This document shows, piece after piece, positions 32,899-37,486 of a DNA stretch of 37,486 nucleotides. A model generated the notes under the pieces. The model was not told where the DNA came from and ran no database searches. It saw only the letters and a program-made list of their open reading frames with translations. This DNA comes from Verrucomicrobiota bacterium (GTDB taxonomy: Bacteria > Verrucomicrobiota > Verrucomicrobiia > Verrucomicrobiales > DEV007), in NCBI GenBank assembly GCA_024277195.1, contig JAJRVS010000022.1, positions 1-37,486 of the forward strand. Direction: 5' to 3'. Numbering within the stretch: the first letter of the stretch is position 1; each line of letters starts with the position of its first letter. A program made the translations under genes and the position numbers.

Positions 32899-34232
32899 AC
32901 TTGTTCTCCTATTTGGGGTTTGATCTGTTTGACAAAATTTTTAAAACACTCACCACGCTCAACGTAACCACTGAACATATCGAAGGACGAAGTTCCCGGC
33001 GAAAACAGCACCACCTGCCCGCTTCTCGCTGCTTTAAAAGCACTCTCGACTGCCTGCTGCAGAGAATCTGCTTTTTGACAAGGCACTTGGTCTTGCCACA
33101 CAGCTAAGATCGAATCCGCCACTTCTCCAATAGCCAAAACCTGATCCACATGAGCCGTGACCCGCTCCGTGATCTCGCTATAATCCAAGCCCTTGTTCTT
33201 GCCTCCTACAATCAGCACCACTTTTTCATCCTGACCTCGCAACGAGCTCTCCAAGGCATGCAAATTGGTCGCCTTGGAGTCATTGACAAAAACCACCCCG
33301 TCGATTTCAGCCACCTTTTCACAGCGGTGGGCCGGCGCTTCATATTCCAACAAAGCATCATTCATATCCTCAAAAACAATGCCCATAGCATGCGCCGCAG
33401 CCATCGCCGCCATCATATTTTCAGCATTATGACGCCCGTGCAATTTGCCCGACGTAAAATCCACCAGCGCCTTGCCATGATAAAAAATCTCCCCCGCCTC
33501 ATAAGTAAAGTCCGCCTGCGCACCAAAAGCGCTGAAACGAACCGTCTGCGCGACAATCCCCTCCGGCACATCTTCCGCATTCACAATGGCTGTATCCTGC
33601 GCACTTTGATTTTCAAAAATCCGCAACTTGGCCCGACGGTATTCATCCAGCGAGTGATAACGATCCATGTGATCCGGAGCAAAATTCATCCACACACTCA
33701 CCTGCGGACAAAAACGATCGATCTCTTCCAATTGAAAAGAGCTGACCTCCAATACCACCACATCCCAGGCATCCTCCAAGGCCACTTCCGAATAAGCCTT
33801 GCCATAATTACCCGCGGCCACCGCCCGCTTGCCATTTGCATTCAACAAATGCGTTAGCAACTCAGTGGTAGTGGTCTTGCCGTTGGTGCCAGTGATCGCT
33901 ACCACCGGACGATCGTCGCGTTGAAAAGCAAACTCGATTTCACTGATCATCGACGCCCCGGTTGCGAGGAAACTTTTCACCAAGTCCGTCTCCCGGTCAA
34001 TGCCCGGACTCACCACAATCAAATCAACGTCCACAGGTGCCTTCAAGGCCTCCGAGCCACAACACATTTCAATACCAACAACTCGCAAATCCTCTCGAGT
34101 ATCAGAAAAACGCTCCGCCTCAGCGGTGTCAAAAATACACACCAAAGCCCCGCCGGCCAAAGCCAGACGTGCGGCGGCGATGCCACTGGCACCCCCTCCC
34201 AATACAGCTATTTTTTTGCCCTGGTCTTTCAT
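32895..34232 (-). CDS. murD: UDP-N-acetylmuramoyl-L-alanine--D-glutamate ligase
   Basis: MurD adds D-glutamate to UDP-MurNAc-L-Ala in the cytoplasm. The 445-residue sequence has an N-terminal Rossmann-type domain (AVLGGGASGIAAARLAL), the ATP-binding loop GTNGKTT (115-121), the segment ISEIEFA, and a C-terminal ligase domain with HRCEKVAEIDGVVFVNDSKATN, a MurD hallmark. Length is normal. It starts one base after the mraY stop and its last four bases overlap the LysM gene, so it is part of a tightly coupled operon. Confidence 0.96.
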   Translation of the reverse strand: MKDQGKKIAVLGGGASGIAAARLALAGGALVCIFDTAEAERFSDTREDLRVVGIEMCCGSEALKAPVDVDLIVVSPGIDRETDLVKSFLATGASMISEIEFAFQRDDRPVVAITGTNGKTTTTELLTHLLNANGKRAVAAGNYGKAYSEVALEDAWDVVVLEVSSFQLEEIDRFCPQVSVWMNFAPDHMDRYHSLDEYRRAKLRIFENQSAQDTAIVNAEDVPEGIVAQTVRFSAFGAQADFTYEAGEIFYHGKALVDFTSGKLHGRHNAENMMAAMAAAHAMGIVFEDMNDALLEYEAPAHRCEKVAEIDGVVFVNDSKATNLHALESSLRGQDEKVVLIVGGKNKGLDYSEITERVTAHVDQVLAIGEVADSILAVWQDQVPCQKADSLQQAVESAFKAARSGQVVLFSPGTSSFDMFSGYVERGECFKNFVKQIKPQIGEQV

Positions 34233-34233
34233 T

Positions 34234-35334
34234 TTAACGAATCTTCAAAGTCATCAAGCCCAACAATGCGAACATGATCGAAATGATCCAAAAACGAGCG
34301 ATCACTTTACTCTCCTTCCACCCCATCAGCTCAAAGTGATGATGAATCGGCGCCATCCTGAAAATACGCTTACCGGTGAGCTTGAAGCTCAACACCTGCA
34401 AAATGACCGATACCGCTTCCAATACAAACACCCCGCCTACGACCACCAACAAAACTTCCTGCTTGGCACAAATCGCGATCATCGCCAGCAAACCGCCAAT
34501 CGCCAGTGAACCGGTATCCCCCATGAAAACTTGCGCTGGGTGGCAGTTGAACCACATAAAACCCAGACCCGCACCCACCATCGCCGCACAAATAATCGTC
34601 AACTCACCCACCAGAGCCTGATGCGGCAATAGCAAATAATTCGCCGCCACGGCATGCCCGGTCACATAAGTGAGCAAAGCATAAGCCATCGCCGATGACA
34701 GCATGCAACCCGTCGCCAAACCATCTAGGCCATCCGTCAGGTTCACCGCATTGGAACACCCAATAATAACCACCGCCATGAACACATAAGCGAACCAACC
34801 CATGTCATTGATCACCGGTTCTTTGAAAAACGGCACATACAGTTGTTTCATGTGCTGCGCCGTCTCAGGATGCACCGAAAGGAAATGAATCGCAGCCACC
34901 GCTACCAAAAACTGCACCAGCAGTTTCACTTTACCATGCACCCCCTCCGATGTTTTTTTAGTGACTTTTAAATAATCATCGACAAAACCCAAAGCTCCCA
35001 AAGTGGCACCGACAAACAGCACCGCCCAGATCATCGGGTTATCGAGCCGCGCCCACAACAAAGTCGAAACAATCACCGAACCAATCAGCAACACCCCACC
35101 CATCGTTGGTGTGCCCCCCTTGCCACCGTGCAATTCGGCCAATTTATGCACCTCACTTGCTTGACGGAGGGGTTGACCTGCCTTCAAGGAAATCAGTTTC
35201 AAAATCACCCGGTTTCCCAACAACAGACACAACAGAAAAGCCAGCATGCAAGCTCCCGCTACACGGAAAGTCTGCGACTCAAAAAGCCTCAGCGCCGAGA
35301 AATGCTCACTCCATTCATGTAAATAATACAACAT
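34234..35334 (-). CDS. mraY: Phospho-N-acetylmuramoyl-pentapeptide transferase
   Basis: MraY moves phospho-MurNAc-pentapeptide to undecaprenyl phosphate, forming lipid I. The 366-residue protein has about ten membrane helices. Diagnostic loops are GGKGGTPTMGG near residue 70, the Asp pair in FVDDYLKV, NLTDGLDGLATG, FMGDTGSLAIGG, and HHHFELMGWKESKVIARFW near the C-terminus. All catalytic aspartates and the HHH motif are present. It lies seven bases after murF and one base before murD. Confidence 0.97.
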   Translation of the reverse strand: MLYYLHEWSEHFSALRLFESQTFRVAGACMLAFLLCLLLGNRVILKLISLKAGQPLRQASEVHKLAELHGGKGGTPTMGGVLLIGSVIVSTLLWARLDNPMIWAVLFVGATLGALGFVDDYLKVTKKTSEGVHGKVKLLVQFLVAVAAIHFLSVHPETAQHMKQLYVPFFKEPVINDMGWFAYVFMAVVIIGCSNAVNLTDGLDGLATGCMLSSAMAYALLTYVTGHAVAANYLLLPHQALVGELTIICAAMVGAGLGFMWFNCHPAQVFMGDTGSLAIGGLLAMIAICAKQEVLLVVVGGVFVLEAVSVILQVLSFKLTGKRIFRMAPIHHHFELMGWKESKVIARFWIISIMFALLGLMTLKIR

Positions 35335-35341
35335 CCGTTTT

Positions 35342-36709
35342 TCAGTCGTTTAAAATTTTGATCACTTTTTCCATTCCCGCAGAACGGCTGCCTTTAACCA
35401 ACAAAAGATCGCCCGCACTCAGATTCTGCTGCAAAAACAGCCCAGCCTGGTCACAATCCGCAAATTCCTTCACCACCACTTCCCCCTCCAGCGACTCAGC
35501 CATCAAAGCAGGCAAATCCCCCACCGTCACCAGCAAGTCAACCCCCGCCCGCGCCACCTCCTTAGCCAAAGCACGGTGCTCACTCTCCGCATGCTCACCC
35601 AGTTCCGCCATCACCCCTAGGGCCGCACAACGCCGTCCCTCACACGGCAAAGTTGCCAGAGTTTGCAAGGCCGCCACCATCGAATCCGGATTGGCATTAT
35701 AACTGTCGTCCAAAACTTCAACGCCATTGATCTGCCGTTGCTGCAATCGCCCACCCGTCAATTTTGCATCAGCAAGACCTGTAGCAACATCCGACCAATC
35801 CACTGCCATCACCTTGGCCACCGCAGCCGCCAACAAAGCATTCACCACCATGTGACGCCCGGGCACATCAATCTGCACATCGCAGCATTTGCCATCACCA
35901 TCGACGATCTCAAAACGAGTACCGCTTGCCGTTTCAACTAAATTCTCAGCACGCAAGTCACCACAAGCGATTCCCACCGTCATCAGCGTCGCTCGACTGC
36001 GCGCAGCAATGCTCGCGGTAAAAGCATCGTCCTTCGGCATGATCAAAAACCCATGCTCGGACAAACTCTCCGCCAGCATGCCCTTCTCTTCAGCGATCGC
36101 TTCACGCGATTTCATATGCTCCAAATGCGCCACCCCCACGTTCGTGATCACCCCGATATCAGGCGCGGCGATCTGCGCCAGCAACTCGATTTCACCCGGA
36201 TGACTCATCCCCATTTCCCACACCCCTACCCGGTCAGCGGCTGCCGTCGACAACACCGTCAACGGCAGGCCAATGTGATTATTCAAATTCCCCGCAGTCG
36301 AGCTGACCTCATGGACTTGCTGCAAAATCGACTTGATGAAATCCTTGGTGCTGGTTTTGCCATTACTCCCCGTCACCCCCACCACTTGAAAGCCACTCAA
36401 ACTCTGACGGTACTTCCTCGCCCATTGCTGCAGCGCCGCCAGCGTATCCTTGACATGAATCACTGCTCCGGTCAGCTGCTCAGTATCAGCCGTCAACTGA
36501 CTTACCAGAACTCCACTCGCTCCGTTCTGCTGCGCCTGCACCACAAAGTTATGCCCTTCAAAATTCTCCCCCGCCAAAGCCACGTAAAGATCCCCCGCCG
36601 CCAACGCACGCGTATCCTTGGAAACCCCTGTTACCAAATCAGCAGGCCGCCCCTGAATCAGGGTCCCGCCGCACATTGCCGTGATGTCCCCTAAAGACAA
36701 AGCTCTCAT
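35342..36709 (-). CDS. murF: UDP-N-acetylmuramoyl-tripeptide--D-alanyl-D-alanine ligase
   Basis: MurF attaches D-Ala-D-Ala to the UDP-MurNAc-tripeptide. The 455-residue sequence has the MurF N-terminal domain (DTRALAAGDLYVALAGENFEGHNF in outline), the ATP loop GSNGKTS (114-120), NLNNHIGLPLTVL, WEMGMSHPGEIELL, and DDSYNANPDSM in the central domain, all typical. The start overlaps the murE stop by four bases (ATGA). A strong ribosome binding site, AGGAGG, eight bases before the ATG, lies inside murE's unusual Glu/Arg-rich 3' tail. Confidence 0.97.
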   Translation of the reverse strand: MRALSLGDITAMCGGTLIQGRPADLVTGVSKDTRALAAGDLYVALAGENFEGHNFVVQAQQNGASGVLVSQLTADTEQLTGAVIHVKDTLAALQQWARKYRQSLSGFQVVGVTGSNGKTSTKDFIKSILQQVHEVSSTAGNLNNHIGLPLTVLSTAAADRVGVWEMGMSHPGEIELLAQIAAPDIGVITNVGVAHLEHMKSREAIAEEKGMLAESLSEHGFLIMPKDDAFTASIAARSRATLMTVGIACGDLRAENLVETASGTRFEIVDGDGKCCDVQIDVPGRHMVVNALLAAAVAKVMAVDWSDVATGLADAKLTGGRLQQRQINGVEVLDDSYNANPDSMVAALQTLATLPCEGRRCAALGVMAELGEHAESEHRALAKEVARAGVDLLVTVGDLPALMAESLEGEVVVKEFADCDQAGLFLQQNLSAGDLLLVKGSRSAGMEKVIKILND

Positions 36710-37486
36710 TCCTCGTCCCTCCTCTCTTCATCAAACTTTCCGCTCTCGAACTCTTCTTCCGCCAGACGCTCCTCTTCCAAACGCTCCGCCTCGATTTCCT
36801 CCGCGCGCTCCTCCACCGTTGCCGCAATGTAATTCCGTGCCATCTTCCTATCATCAAAGTCATGTCTCACCCCATCGATTTCCTGATAGTCCTCGTGCCC
36901 CTTGCCCGCGATCAAAACAATATCCCGCGCTCCAGCCATATCAATAGCCGCCCGAATCGCCTTGCGCCGATCGGCGATCACCTGATGCCGTCCCCGCTTC
37001 ATTCCCGCCACCACCTGCTCAATGATATCTTCCGGATTCTCACTACGCGGATTGTCCGAAGTGACAATAGCCAGATCGCTCAACTCCGCCACCGCTTGCC
37101 CCATCTTGGGCCGCTTGTCACGATCACGATCCCCACCGCAGCCAAACACCGTAATGATACGCTCAGGCTGCAAGTCCTTCAAAGTAAGCAAAGCCTTCTC
37201 AATCGCATCCGGAGTGTGTGCGTAGTCCACATACACTCGGAAGTTTGTCTGGCGACCGCCCACCGACTCCAGACGCCCAGGGATCTGCAGTGCATTGGCC
37301 AGATTGGCAACCGCCTCACGAAGGTTCAAATTCAATCCCTGAGCCGCCGCCAGAGCCGCCAGAGTATTATAAACATTAAAACTGCCAATCAAAGGTGTGC
37401 GCACCAACATCGAGCGGCCCTTCATCTCCAGTTGGAAAACCGTACCATCCAGATTGGAGCGAATATTCGAAGCTCGAAAATCACAC
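36706..37486 (-). CDS. murE: UDP-N-acetylmuramoyl-tripeptide synthetase MurE, C-terminal part (5' end outside window)
   Basis: The frame remains open to the window edge, so only the last 259 residues are seen. They include IGSFNVYNTLAALAAA, GRLESV, VDYAHTPDAIEKAL, VFGCGGDRDRDKRPKMG, and DNPRSENP. The DNPR motif selects meso-diaminopimelate, so the peptidoglycan is probably of the Gram-negative A1-gamma type. LIAGKGHEDYQ and DDRKMARNYIA mark the usual end of the protein. An extra tail of about 40 residues follows, almost entirely Glu, Arg and Leu (for example EEIEAERLEEERLAEEEF), which is unlike most MurE proteins and would be a charged helix. Coupled to murF by a four-base overlap. Confidence 0.96.
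   Translation of the reverse strand, partial: CDFRASNIRSNLDGTVFQLEMKGRSMLVRTPLIGSFNVYNTLAALAAAQGLNLNLREAVANLANALQIPGRLESVGGRQTNFRVYVDYAHTPDAIEKALLTLKDLQPERIITVFGCGGDRDRDKRPKMGQAVAELSDLAIVTSDNPRSENPEDIIEQVVAGMKRGRHQVIADRRKAIRAAIDMAGARDIVLIAGKGHEDYQEIDGVRHDFDDRKMARNYIAATVEERAEEIEAERLEEERLAEEEFESGKFDEERRDEE

Noticed and set aside
33150-33857. A 235-codon open frame on the plus strand
   Set aside because: It is antisense to murD, which carries complete catalytic motifs.

Overview
The window looks like chromosomal DNA of a member of the PVC group, most likely Verrucomicrobiota (an inference from gene content; the genus cannot be told). The signs are an ECF sigma factor paired with a FecR-type anti-sigma protein carrying a DNRLRE-like C-terminus, a sulfatase, a Tat-exported sugar isomerase/epimerase-like protein, a parallel beta-helix protein, a very large secreted SGNH/beta-propeller/cupredoxin fusion, and a ThuA-type remnant. 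The MurE fragment carries the DNPR signature of meso-diaminopimelate ligases. I see no rRNA, tRNA, CRISPR array or integrated phage.

Layout. 1-3146 (minus): the start of a Y1/RAYT transposase-like gene cut by the window edge, then an operon of DUF423, sulfatase and GNAT acetyltransferase. 3242-3691 (plus): a small one-helix membrane protein. 3723-4310 (minus): aat. 4405-8636 (plus): a housekeeping run coaD, yceD (DUF177), rpmF, plsX, fabH, tatD, with a terminator after rpmF. 8710-8895: a small basic ORF. 8963-11040 (minus): ECF sigma factor and FecR-like regulator. 11174-16202 (plus): a lipoprotein, a permease and the 1003-residue secreted fusion protein, closed by a strong terminator. 16383-17016: a ThuA-domain pseudogene. 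17026-24459 (minus): a tightly packed operon of eight gene functions described below. 24610-26142 (minus): an exported protein resembling a degenerate amidase_3. 26251-27282 (plus): a polyprenyl diphosphate synthase. 27515-29737 (minus): beta-helix protein. 29799-30764 (plus): Tat-exported sugar isomerase-like protein. 30773-37486 (minus): the division and cell-wall run murE (partial), murF, mraY, murD, a LysM protein, ftsW.

The most unusual region is the 17.0-24.5 kb operon. In transcription order it encodes an unrecognised bitopic envelope protein, a MacB/LolE-type FtsX permease, its LolD-type ATPase, a MoaD/ThiS ubiquitin-like sulfur carrier ending in Gly-Gly, a divergent MoeB/ThiF E1-like enzyme, a lipoprotein made of two ModA-like binding domains in tandem, a ModB-like permease split by an in-frame amber codon, and a ModC-like ATPase without a TOBE domain. 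Overlaps and 1-30 base gaps suggest they are transcribed and translated together. It joins oxyanion (molybdate/tungstate-type) uptake, sulfur-carrier chemistry and a second envelope ABC module; its real function cannot be read from sequence alone.

Two decayed or interrupted genes (ThuA and the ModB-like permease), and three short matching palindromes that may be the repeat family of the RAYT-like gene, show some genome turnover. There is no stretch over about 300 bases without a gene; the longest gap, 27283-27514, holds two of those palindromes.
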